Source: Sphingobacterium micropteri
GTDB lineage: Bacteria > Bacteroidota > Bacteroidia > Sphingobacteriales > Sphingobacteriaceae
Assembly: GCF_014692515.1 (NCBI RefSeq)
Contig: NZ_JACOIK010000002.1
Span: 124,001-188,000, forward strand
DNA length: 64,000 bases
Direction: 5' to 3'
Position 1 is the stretch's first letter. Every line of letters begins with the position of its first letter. Positions 19,431 through 27,278 of this stretch are shown here, one piece after another. Below the pieces are notes generated by a model. That model was not told the DNA's origin, ran no database searches, and saw nothing but the letters and a program-made list of their open reading frames with translations. The translations under genes and the position numbers were made by a program.

Positions 19431-20324
19431 ATGAAAGTTAAGTTTTTATTTATACTTGCGGCTTTTTTTTCAATAGCTGCTTTCGGGCAGACAAGGAAAC
19501 TTGAGATCTATTTTTTGAGGGATCCCGATATCAAAGGACAAGAGTCGTTTATCAATGAAAATAATATTTCAGAATTCAATATAATATATCAGCAATTTTT
19601 TGTAACTAACAACAAATTAGATGAAAGAAAACTACGGGAGCAAATTTTAAAAAAATTTCCATCTAAACATTCTTCAGGTTTTTGTGTTCTAGATTGGGAA
19701 GGTGATGCGATAAAGAACTTTAGAGAACAAACAAATAAGCAAAAAGTTGATGAATATAAAAAAGATTTCATTAGAGCTATTCGGCTTGCAAAAAGTCTTC
19801 GTCCAAATGTCAAATGGGGTTTTTATCATATATTGAGCCTAACATATTCCGGAACTATTGAAAAGTTTCGCTCCCAAAACAGCTACCTAGAAGACCTTGT
19901 TAAAGAACAGGATTTTATAGCTCCTTCTCTCTATGTCTATAATCCTGAGGAGAGATACAAAAAGGGAAATAATAATTATATGAGGAATAAACTTTTACAG
20001 GCATTAGAAATGGGCAAAAAATACAATCTTCCCGTTTATCCTTTCGTTTGGCATAGAACTCCATCAAAAATTAAAAATGCAGGAAATGAATTAATTCCTT
20101 TGGAATACTTTAAGGAAGCTGTAAATCTGATAAACGAAACAAGGTATAAAGATGTAAGAGCAAAAGGTATTTTTTGGTGGCACTCAGAAAGTTATTCATA
20201 TCGAAGTAGAAAGCAATTTTCGGTCGCAAGTCAGGAATATAGAAATATTGAGGACATCAACAGTTATCAAAAGAACTTATTTAAGAAGTACTATAATAGT
20301 ATTACTGAATATATACAATATTAG
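19431..20324 (+). CDS. Secreted hyaluronidase-like (GH56-like) protein within the capsule locus
   Basis: A signal peptide (about residues 1-19, ending AAFGQ) precedes a soluble domain of about 275 residues. Its order of motifs follows animal GH56 hyaluronidases: FNIIYQQFF early on; CVLDWEGD with Asp88 and Glu90 in the D-x-E spacing of the catalytic pair; a long helix ending AKSLRPNVKWGFYH; then DFIAPSLYVY, YPFVWHRTPS and KGIFWWHSES. This similarity is read by eye and is distant, so the family is a proposal. A periplasmic or secreted glycosidase or lyase that trims or releases the polymer made by the surrounding genes is the natural inference. It is AT-rich like its neighbours. Confidence 0.55.
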   Translation: MKVKFLFILAAFFSIAAFGQTRKLEIYFLRDPDIKGQESFINENNISEFNIIYQQFFVTNNKLDERKLREQILKKFPSKHSSGFCVLDWEGDAIKNFREQTNKQKVDEYKKDFIRAIRLAKSLRPNVKWGFYHILSLTYSGTIEKFRSQNSYLEDLVKEQDFIAPSLYVYNPEERYKKGNNNYMRNKLLQALEMGKKYNLPVYPFVWHRTPSKIKNAGNELIPLEYFKEAVNLINETRYKDVRAKGIFWWHSESYSYRSRKQFSVASQEYRNIEDINSYQKNLFKKYYNSITEYIQY

Positions 20325-20336
20325 TTTGATGTTTTT

Positions 20337-21080
20337 ATGAATTTAAAGATTTCTATTATTACCGTCTGCTGGAACTCTGCGGCAACCATAGAAAAAACCA
20401 TTCAATCTGTGGCATCGCAGACTTATGGAAATATTGAATATATTATCGTAGACGGTAAATCCAAAGATACTACCTTAGATATTGTGAAAAAATATCCGGA
20501 TACGGTAACAAATTGGGTTTCTGAGCAGGATAAAGGATTGTATGATGCTATGAATAAAGGCATCAAAATGGCAACCGGAGATTATATCTGTATTGTTAAT
20601 GCCGACGATACTTTTGCTGATGATACTGTTATTCAACGCATAGCAGAATTTTTACAGACCAATCCTGTGGATGCAAGCATAGGAGATATTGTACAACATA
20701 AGGAGGATGGTAAAATTATTCGGGAATACGGTGCGAAGAAATGGAGTCCAGAGAAACTGAAAATAGGTTTCATGCCCCCCCATCCGGCTATTTTCTTTAA
20801 GAAGCAGCTTTTTGACAGGTTAGGCTATTATGCAATCGATTTTAAAATTGCAGCAGACTACGAATTGATTATCCGTTATTTTCTAAAGAATAGTATTTCT
20901 TGGAAATATTCTGGCATTACTACCCATAAAATGCTAGTAGGAGGTGTGAGCTCTTCTGGTTGGAAGAGCTATAAAAAGGTTTCTGAGGAGATAAAGAAAG
21001 CGTTGCGAATGAATGATGTCGTTTTCAGTCCATTCCGAATCGATACTAGAGTGGTTTGGAAGATGTTAGATTTTATCTGA
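20337..21080 (+). CDS. Glycosyltransferase, GT2 family (WcaE-like)
   Basis: GT-A glycosyltransferase of 247 residues. ISIITVCWNSAATIEKTIQS is the GT2 start, YIIVDGKSKDTTLDIV holds the first Asp of the nucleotide site, and YICIVNADDTFADD is the metal-binding D-D region. EQDKGLYDAMNKGIKMATG is the conserved stretch of the WcaE-like group and PHPAIFFKKQLFDRLGYYA follows. It is the only GT-A glycosyltransferase of the locus. It is likely to add one sugar of the repeat unit; donor unknown. Confidence 0.88.
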   Translation: MNLKISIITVCWNSAATIEKTIQSVASQTYGNIEYIIVDGKSKDTTLDIVKKYPDTVTNWVSEQDKGLYDAMNKGIKMATGDYICIVNADDTFADDTVIQRIAEFLQTNPVDASIGDIVQHKEDGKIIREYGAKKWSPEKLKIGFMPPHPAIFFKKQLFDRLGYYAIDFKIAADYELIIRYFLKNSISWKYSGITTHKMLVGGVSSSGWKSYKKVSEEIKKALRMNDVVFSPFRIDTRVVWKMLDFI

Positions 21081-21128
21081 TTCTTTCTTTAATATATATG
21101 GAGGAAGATCGTTTGATGAAGAAAGGAA

Positions 21129-22049
21129 ATGAGAAGTAAAATGTATAATATAGAAAATATCTACTGGAAAGCTTCTTTTGATTCCAAAGGTGCCGAACTG
21201 AGATCATTATTTCATAAGCCAACTTCTCAAGAACTTATGTGGCAGGCGGATCCAACTTATTGGTCAAAAACGAGCCCTGTGCTCTTTCCGATTGTAGGCG
21301 CATTGAAAGGCAATACCTATACCTATGGAGGGAAATACTATACTATGTCAAGACATGGGTTCGCCCGAGATAGTACGTTTGAAATACAACGACATGAAGA
21401 CCATCTTATCGAATTCGTTCTGCGAGACGATGGAGATACCTTTTCTATTTACCCTTTTGCATTTGATTTGAAAGTGTTGTATGGATTATCGGAGAATGGA
21501 CTGACATGTACCTATCAAGTAAATAACTATTCTGACGATAGTCCAATTTTTTTTTCTTTAGGTGGACATCCCGCATTTACTATTCGAGTAGATGATAGAA
21601 TAAAATACGATGACTATCGGCTTATTTTCCCTGATGACCGTCTCTTAAGTGTACACAAGTTGCAAGATAATTTGATAAATATGGATAGTCAAAAGCTCCC
21701 CTTAGAGGAAAATAGACTGGCGCTTTCATATTCATTATTTTACGATGACGCATTGATTATTAAAGACCTAAAAAGTCGAGCGGTGATCTTGTCAAATAAT
21801 CAGAATGAACAACAACTAAGCTTTGCATTTCAGGGCTTCGAATATTTTGGATTATGGGCGGCTAAAAATGCAAATTTTATCTGCTTAGAGCCGTGGGCTG
21901 GTATAGCAGATTGCGAATATCATGATCAACAGTTAGTAAATAAAAAAGGAATTGTGAACCTTGCCCCCGGGAATACATGGGAAGCGCGTTGGCAAGTCGA
22001 TTTTGTCCATACCACAAATGAATCACGCAGTTTTCTCAAAAAAATATGA
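21129..22049 (+). CDS. Aldose 1-epimerase (galactose mutarotase-like, LacX subgroup)
   Basis: A beta-sandwich mutarotase-like protein of 306 residues. GAELRSLFHKPTSQELMWQA, SPVLFPIVGALKGNTY, MSRHGFARDSTFE (conserved His-Gly-Phe) and FSLGGHPAFTI (second His) are family motifs, and LEPWAGIAD holds the catalytic Glu. Members interconvert the anomers of hexoses; LacX-like ones have poorly known substrates. It overlaps the downstream epimerase gene by 4 bases, which puts it in the capsule operon. The ATG at 21129 follows a purine-rich stretch; an alternative is 21141. Confidence 0.85.
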   Translation: MRSKMYNIENIYWKASFDSKGAELRSLFHKPTSQELMWQADPTYWSKTSPVLFPIVGALKGNTYTYGGKYYTMSRHGFARDSTFEIQRHEDHLIEFVLRDDGDTFSIYPFAFDLKVLYGLSENGLTCTYQVNNYSDDSPIFFSLGGHPAFTIRVDDRIKYDDYRLIFPDDRLLSVHKLQDNLINMDSQKLPLEENRLALSYSLFYDDALIIKDLKSRAVILSNNQNEQQLSFAFQGFEYFGLWAAKNANFICLEPWAGIADCEYHDQQLVNKKGIVNLAPGNTWEARWQVDFVHTTNESRSFLKKI

Positions 22050-22951
22050 CCATTATCATCACCGGTGCCTCTGGCTTTGTGGGGCAGAACTTACAGAAAT
22101 ATTTAATAGGGAGGCAATATGACGTCAAGAGGCTTTCTCTGCGCAACGACCTCTGGCAAACCCATGTAGACCAGGATGCTGCTGCTATTGTACACCTTGC
22201 TGGAAAAGCACATGATACCACCAATACTTCCTCCGAGCAAGAGTATTTTAAAGTTAATCGTGATTTAACGATAGAACTGTTCAAGTTATTCTTAAAATCG
22301 AACATTCGAGACTTCTTTTATTTCAGTTCGGTTAAAGCCGTAGCAGATACTGTAGAAGGCGTGCTGAAAGAGGATGTGCAGAGCAGTCCATACACTCCAT
22401 ATGGGAAGTCAAAATTGGAAGCTGAACAGTATTTACTGGCACAAGCGCTGCCGAAAGATAAGCGTTTGTTTATCATCCGCCCCTGTATGATCCACGGCCC
22501 GGGAAACAAAGGAAACTTAAATCTGTTGTATAACGTCGTGGAAAAAGGTATTCCTTGGCCTTTGGCAGCATTCCATAACGAACGTTCTTTTTTAAGCATA
22601 GACAACCTGAGCTATTTGATAGAGCAAATGCTCGTAAATCAACAATTGCAATCCGGTGTGTACAATTTTGCAGATGACGACGCCTTATCGACGAATGAGT
22701 TAGTGACGTTGATCTCAGAGGTGTTAGGTAAGAACCCTAAACTCTGGTCTATACCAACAGGGGTTATTAAAGGTGTGGTAAAAATGGGCGATGTGTTACC
22801 GTTACCATTAAATTCTGAGCGACTGAAGAAGCTGACAGAATCGTACATGGTTTCCAATAAAAAAATCAAGCAGATTTTAGGAATTGATAAATTACCGCTG
22901 ACAGCAAAAGAGGGGTTGGAGAAGACTATTAAGTCCTTTATAAGAAGTTAA
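22046..22951 (+). CDS. NAD-dependent sugar epimerase/dehydratase
   Basis: Extended short-chain dehydrogenase of 301 residues. IIITGASGFVGQNLQKYL is the NAD-binding motif, IVHLAGKAHDTTN the second conserved stretch, FFYFSSVKAVADT the catalytic Ser region, and SPYTPYGKSKLEAEQYL the Tyr-x3-Lys. The pattern is like WbpV/WbpK and Gne proteins, which often sit, as here, just upstream of a WecA/WbpL-type initiating transferase and make or finish the first sugar (often UDP-N-acetylfucosamine or UDP-GalNAc). The exact substrate is inference. It overlaps the previous gene by 4 bases. Confidence 0.82.
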   Translation: MTIIITGASGFVGQNLQKYLIGRQYDVKRLSLRNDLWQTHVDQDAAAIVHLAGKAHDTTNTSSEQEYFKVNRDLTIELFKLFLKSNIRDFFYFSSVKAVADTVEGVLKEDVQSSPYTPYGKSKLEAEQYLLAQALPKDKRLFIIRPCMIHGPGNKGNLNLLYNVVEKGIPWPLAAFHNERSFLSIDNLSYLIEQMLVNQQLQSGVYNFADDDALSTNELVTLISEVLGKNPKLWSIPTGVIKGVVKMGDVLPLPLNSERLKKLTESYMVSNKKIKQILGIDKLPLTAKEGLEKTIKSFIRS

Positions 22952-23012
22952 CATTATTTCCTGATATATTGGTGTGAAATTTGCTCACGTAAAGCAACCT
23001 TTTGAAAAAATA

Positions 23013-24950
23013 ATGCTGAGAGACAAACTAAGAGGCAATAAGCCACGGTGGCTCATTTTATTGATTGATATGTGGGTGGTGTGGAGTACGTTTATACTCT
23101 GCTATTATTTGGTGTTCAAGCAAGGGGGCGAGATCGATTGGCAGCCATTGTCTTCCCAGCTGCTAGCTATAACGGGCGTTTATTTTATTTTCTTTTTGAT
23201 TTTTCAACCCTATCAGGGCGTTATCCACCGTACAGGTCTACGGGATTTACAAAGAATAGCAAGTGCCGTTGTAGCTGCATTTGTTGTTTTGGCGGTATTC
23301 GCGCGGCTGATCGAATGGCCTGCACTGTCATTCTCATTATTCCCTGTTTTCGGGAAGATATCGCACACGCAGTTGCTCTTGCATGCGTTTATGGCTGGTT
23401 TTTTCCTGTGTTTCATGCGTATAGTTTATCGTTCACTTTACCATGCGCTCTTCTGGAATAATAAAAATGACGCCATTCCGGTGATTCTCTTTGGCGCGGG
23501 CAATATGGGTAACACAACGTTCTATTTTCTACGGGCGAGTACCCGCAATAAATATCGGGTGGTAGCACTGATGGACGATAATCCTACACGTATAGGGAAA
23601 CGGGTGCAAGGTTTTAAGATACAGCACATCACTAATCTGAACGCTGATTTTATGGAGAAAAATGGTATGCCCCGAGAACTCATTATCGCCATCGATGACC
23701 ACCGTCCAGAGCGGCTACAGCATGTTTTTAAGCAGGCCGAACCATTACCTTTGAAGGTTAAAATTATTCCTAACTCTGCGCGTATGTTGGCTGGAGAGGT
23801 AGCAACGCGACAGATACGTACACTAAAAGTAGAAGACTTGCTAGGACGTAAACCTATTGAATTAAGTAACGCGACGGTCGAACAGGAACTGAAGCGTAAG
23901 GTCGTTTTGATTACGGGAGGTGCAGGTTCCATTGGTTCGGAATTAGTCCGCCAGATAGGGCGTTCAGCTTGTAACAAACTCGTTGTGTTAGATCATGCAG
24001 AATCGGCATTATATGATGTACAGCAGGAACTTAAAGCGTATCCTCATTTCGATCGTTTCGATTTTGTCGTGGGGAATGTGCGCGATGAAATATTTATGGA
24101 ATCGGTATTTCAGCAATATAAACCACAAATGGTATTTCATGCGGCTGCCTATAAACATGTACCGCTGATGGAAGCAAACCCCTATGAAGCGATACTTACA
24201 AACGTTTGGGGATCGTATAATGTAGCGTCATTGGCTAGCAAATACGGTGTAGAAAAATTCGTGATGGTTTCGACGGATAAGGCCGTAAATCCTACCAACG
24301 TGATGGGGGCAACGAAACGTATTGCAGAAATATCCGTCACGGCATTGAACAAGGTATCGTCTACAAATTATATAGTAACGCGGTTTGGAAATGTGCTAGG
24401 GTCGAATGGGTCGGTCATCCCTTTATTTGACAAACAAATTAAAGCGGGAGGACCGCTAACGTTAACACATCCCGATATTACCCGATATTTTATGACTATT
24501 CCAGAAGCCTGTCAATTGGTACAGGAGGCGGGCACAATGGGTACGGGAGGAGAGGTATTCGTGTTTGATATGGGCAAGCCAGTTAAGATCATAGACTTGG
24601 CGAAACAGATGATACGGCTGAAGGGATTAGAATACCCAAGCGACATTGATATCAAGATTGTTGGTTTACGCCCGGGGGAGAAAATATTTGAAGAACTGCT
24701 AGCAAATAATGAAAATACTGAAAAGACGCACCACCAAAAAATCATGATCGCCAAGGTCAACACAGTGGACGTTGTAGAAAAGAAAAAGAAAATAGAAATG
24801 TTATGCGCACTGGTAAAACAAGTGCACCCTTACCAGCAGAAACAACAATTAGTAGCTCTAATGAAGGAAATTGTGCCGGAATTTAAATCACAAAACTCTA
24901 TTTTTGCGAAACTGGATAATGAAAAGTTAGCGATTAACAACGAATCATGA
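23013..24950 (+). CDS. Membrane-bound nucleoside-diphosphate sugar 4,6-dehydratase (CapD/WbpM family)
   Basis: Four to five hydrophobic helices fill the first 150 residues (LILLIDMWVVWSTFILCYYL onward). A CoA-binding-like Rossmann domain follows (VILFGAGNMGNTTFYFL), then the catalytic SDR domain VVLITGGAGSIGSELVRQIG, and STDKAVNPTNVMGATKRIAE, where Met replaces the usual Tyr of Tyr-x3-Lys as is normal for large CapD/WbpM enzymes. They make UDP-4-keto-6-deoxy-GlcNAc, a precursor of QuiNAc, FucNAc or bacillosamine. I chose the ATG at 23013; a GTG at 22974 in the same frame would add 13 residues. It overlaps the WecA-like gene by 4 bases. Confidence 0.88.
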   Translation: MLRDKLRGNKPRWLILLIDMWVVWSTFILCYYLVFKQGGEIDWQPLSSQLLAITGVYFIFFLIFQPYQGVIHRTGLRDLQRIASAVVAAFVVLAVFARLIEWPALSFSLFPVFGKISHTQLLLHAFMAGFFLCFMRIVYRSLYHALFWNNKNDAIPVILFGAGNMGNTTFYFLRASTRNKYRVVALMDDNPTRIGKRVQGFKIQHITNLNADFMEKNGMPRELIIAIDDHRPERLQHVFKQAEPLPLKVKIIPNSARMLAGEVATRQIRTLKVEDLLGRKPIELSNATVEQELKRKVVLITGGAGSIGSELVRQIGRSACNKLVVLDHAESALYDVQQELKAYPHFDRFDFVVGNVRDEIFMESVFQQYKPQMVFHAAAYKHVPLMEANPYEAILTNVWGSYNVASLASKYGVEKFVMVSTDKAVNPTNVMGATKRIAEISVTALNKVSSTNYIVTRFGNVLGSNGSVIPLFDKQIKAGGPLTLTHPDITRYFMTIPEACQLVQEAGTMGTGGEVFVFDMGKPVKIIDLAKQMIRLKGLEYPSDIDIKIVGLRPGEKIFEELLANNENTEKTHHQKIMIAKVNTVDVVEKKKKIEMLCALVKQVHPYQQKQQLVALMKEIVPEFKSQNSIFAKLDNEKLAINNES

Positions 24951-25927
24951 TATATATATTTTTACTCATTGCATTGTTTATTTTAGAGCTACTGTATTTT
25001 AAAATAGCCGATCGATTTGATATTATTGACAGACCCAATGAGCGTTCCTCCCACACCACCATCACCTTGCGTGGGGGTGGTATCATCTTTTATTTGGGTG
25101 CGCTTATCTATTTTTTCCTTTCGGGTTTTCAATACCCTTGGTTTTTCCTGGGGTTAACGATGATGACAGTTGTTTCTTTCTTAGATGATATTTTTACACT
25201 GTCTAATAAAATCCGATTGCTGATACATTTTTCTTCCGTATTGTTGATGGCCTATCAGTTAGAAGTATTCGAGATGTCCTGGTATTTCCTGCTGATTACC
25301 TTTATTATTGTCGTAGGGGTTATTAATGCCTACAATTTTATGGATGGGATTAACGGTATTACGGCCTGTTATAGCCTCGCTGTAGGTGGTTTGCTCATGC
25401 TCGTTAACAAAGAGATTGGTTTTGTCGCGCAGGATTTATTGGTTTATACCATGTTTGGCGTGTTAGTATTTGCCTTTTTCAACTTCCGAGCGAAAGCGAA
25501 ATGTTTCGCAGGGGATGTGGGGTCTGTAGCCATCGCTTATATTTTGCTTTTTGGTTTGGGTGCACTCATTATCAAAACCGGTAATCTCCTTTATTTTCTA
25601 TTCTTAACCGTTTACGGTGTCGATACGGTATGGACCATTGTCCGGCGCCTATACTTAAGAGAAAATATCTTTGAAGCACACCGCTCACACCTATATCAGT
25701 TCCTAGGGAATGAAGCTGGCGTCAATAAGCTATTGATCTCCTTTTTATATGGAGTAATACAGTTTTTTATCGGTCTAGCTGTGATCCAATTTGCCGATAA
25801 GGATATCACCACGCAATGGATATTTGCACTTTTACTGCTGGTTGGGTTGAGCGTGGCGTATTTAGTTCTAAAAACATGGCTTATCCGTAAATATTTGTGT
25901 GTCAAAGATGTAACCGTAAAAATGTAA
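24947..25927 (+). CDS. WecA/WbpL-like undecaprenyl-phosphate sugar-1-phosphate transferase
   Basis: Polytopic membrane enzyme of the MraY/WecA family, about 10 helices in 326 residues, that starts repeat-unit synthesis by moving a sugar-1-phosphate from UDP to undecaprenyl phosphate. Family motifs are DRPNERSSHTTITLRGGGI, SFLDDIFTLSNKIRLLIHF (the paired Asp), NAYNFMDGINGI, CFAGDVGSVAIAYILLF and the cytoplasmic histidine motif HRSHLYQFL. It sits with CapD-like and epimerase genes as in Pseudomonas O-antigen loci (WbpL type), so the first sugar is probably a deoxy-N-acetylhexosamine. Confidence 0.88.
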   Translation: MIYIFLLIALFILELLYFKIADRFDIIDRPNERSSHTTITLRGGGIIFYLGALIYFFLSGFQYPWFFLGLTMMTVVSFLDDIFTLSNKIRLLIHFSSVLLMAYQLEVFEMSWYFLLITFIIVVGVINAYNFMDGINGITACYSLAVGGLLMLVNKEIGFVAQDLLVYTMFGVLVFAFFNFRAKAKCFAGDVGSVAIAYILLFGLGALIIKTGNLLYFLFLTVYGVDTVWTIVRRLYLRENIFEAHRSHLYQFLGNEAGVNKLLISFLYGVIQFFIGLAVIQFADKDITTQWIFALLLLVGLSVAYLVLKTWLIRKYLCVKDVTVKM

Positions 25928-25929
25928 TA

Positions 25930-26367
25930 ATGAAAAAAAACATTGTAAAAGCCATAATAGGGGGAATTTTGAAAGACCATCGCGGGCAGATTAGGTTTGT
26001 CAACGATTTTGATATGACAGAGGTAAAGCGCTTTTATATTATCAAGAATATAGATACAGAGTTGATCCGTGGTTGGAGGGCACATCGTATAGAGCAGCGC
26101 TGGTTCCATGTGCTGTCAGGGGCATTTGTAGTGAATTTGGTGCGGATTGATGATTGGGACAAGACGTCCCCTAATTTGCCCATAGAGAAACTTATATTAA
26201 AAGCAGCTGAACAGCAGGTGCTACATGTACCGGCGGGTTATGGTACCGCATTTCAGGCCCTAGAGCCGGAAAGTGAATTGTTGGTATTTGCAGATTATGG
26301 TATAGACAATGCAAAAAACGATGACTATACGTGGCCGGTTGATTATTTTCTGAATAAACGTTCATAA
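25930..26367 (+). CDS. WxcM/FdtA-like sugar cupin (dTDP-sugar 3,5-epimerase-like)
   Basis: RmlC-like cupin of about 145 residues. GILKDHRGQIRFVNDFDMTE, FYIIKNIDTELIRGWRAH and LHVPAGYGTAFQALEPES match the sugar 3,4-ketoisomerase or 3,5-epimerase group (WxcM-like C-terminal domain). The start is taken at the ATG at 25930, 2 bases after the WecA-like stop; the frame also opens from a GTG at 25897 that would overlap. The substrate is unknown; no dTDP-sugar pathway genes lie in the window, so a UDP-deoxysugar is possible. Confidence 0.75.
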   Translation: MKKNIVKAIIGGILKDHRGQIRFVNDFDMTEVKRFYIIKNIDTELIRGWRAHRIEQRWFHVLSGAFVVNLVRIDDWDKTSPNLPIEKLILKAAEQQVLHVPAGYGTAFQALEPESELLVFADYGIDNAKNDDYTWPVDYFLNKRS

Positions 26368-26473
26368 CAAAATACGATATTACTGGGTATGATTAGGAAT
26401 AAAACACTATTTTTGCTCGAAATTAATTTTGGAAAGCTTTTTGCAGTTGCAATCCCATATAAAAGTAAAAAAT

Positions 26474-27253
26474 ATGTCTAAACGTGTCTTAGGATCAGTA
26501 TTAGCCTTGCTCACCGTTGTTGTTTTGTTGTGTACATCCTGTGCAAGTAAAAAGAATTTGGTTTATCTTCAGTCCGATTCAGTGGAGTTGAATACGCTTT
26601 ATGAGCTGAATGCGCCAAAATTACAATCAGGGGATATCTTGGCCATTTCTGTGACGGCTGACGATGTACGGGCAACAATACCGTTTAATCAAGTATCTCC
26701 TTATCAAGGAAGCGCCGGAGCTATCCAAGCAACAAATCCATTCATTCCCACTTATGCTATTGATGTCAATGGCGAGATTGATTTTCCAAAAGTGGGCAAG
26801 ATTAGATTGGCGGGCAGAACTCGGACGCAAGCAATGGACTTGTTACGGCAGGAAGTGAGTAAATATATTGTTGATCCCGGTATTTCGATGGTCGTTCGTA
26901 ATTTCCGGGTGACCGTCCTGGGTGAGGTAGCACGTCCTGGAACGTTTACGATTGAAAACGACCGGTTGACGATTTTGGAGGCATTGGGCTTAGCGGGAGA
27001 TATGACGATCTACGGGGAGCGGAAGAATGTTTTATTAATTCGTGAACAGGATGGCAAGAAAGAGGAATTTAGATTGGATTTGACAAAAAGGGAATCTTTG
27101 AATTCTCCAGCGTATTATCTCACGCAGAACGATGTCGTGTATGTAGAACCGAATGGGGCACGTATACAGACCTCAAAATACACACAGACCACCTCGGTTT
27201 TTGTGTCCGTTATAGGTTTGATTATCACCGTTATATCGGTGGCTACCCGCTAA
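26474..27253 (+). CDS. wza: Wza-like polysaccharide export outer-membrane lipoprotein
   Basis: Forms the outer-membrane exit channel of the capsule. A lipoprotein signal with lipobox LLCTSC (Cys about residue 24) begins at the ATG at 26474; the TTG at 26429 in the same frame would place extra residues before the signal and is rejected. LQSGDILAISVTADD opens the polysaccharide export domain, DVNGEIDFPKVGKIRLAGRT follows, VTVLGEVARPGTFTIENDRL is the SLBB domain, and a C-terminal hydrophobic helix (SVFVSVIGLIITVISVA) may cross the membrane. It is 25 bases before the Wzc gene, its usual partner. Confidence 0.9.
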   Translation: MSKRVLGSVLALLTVVVLLCTSCASKKNLVYLQSDSVELNTLYELNAPKLQSGDILAISVTADDVRATIPFNQVSPYQGSAGAIQATNPFIPTYAIDVNGEIDFPKVGKIRLAGRTRTQAMDLLRQEVSKYIVDPGISMVVRNFRVTVLGEVARPGTFTIENDRLTILEALGLAGDMTIYGERKNVLLIREQDGKKEEFRLDLTKRESLNSPAYYLTQNDVVYVEPNGARIQTSKYTQTTSVFVSVIGLIITVISVATR

Positions 27254-27278
27254 AAAATTAGAGAAGAAGAAAGCATCT

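Noticed and set aside
26429..26473. TTG start for the Wza-like protein
   Set aside because: It would put 15 residues ahead of the signal peptide with lipobox LLCTSC that begins at 26474.
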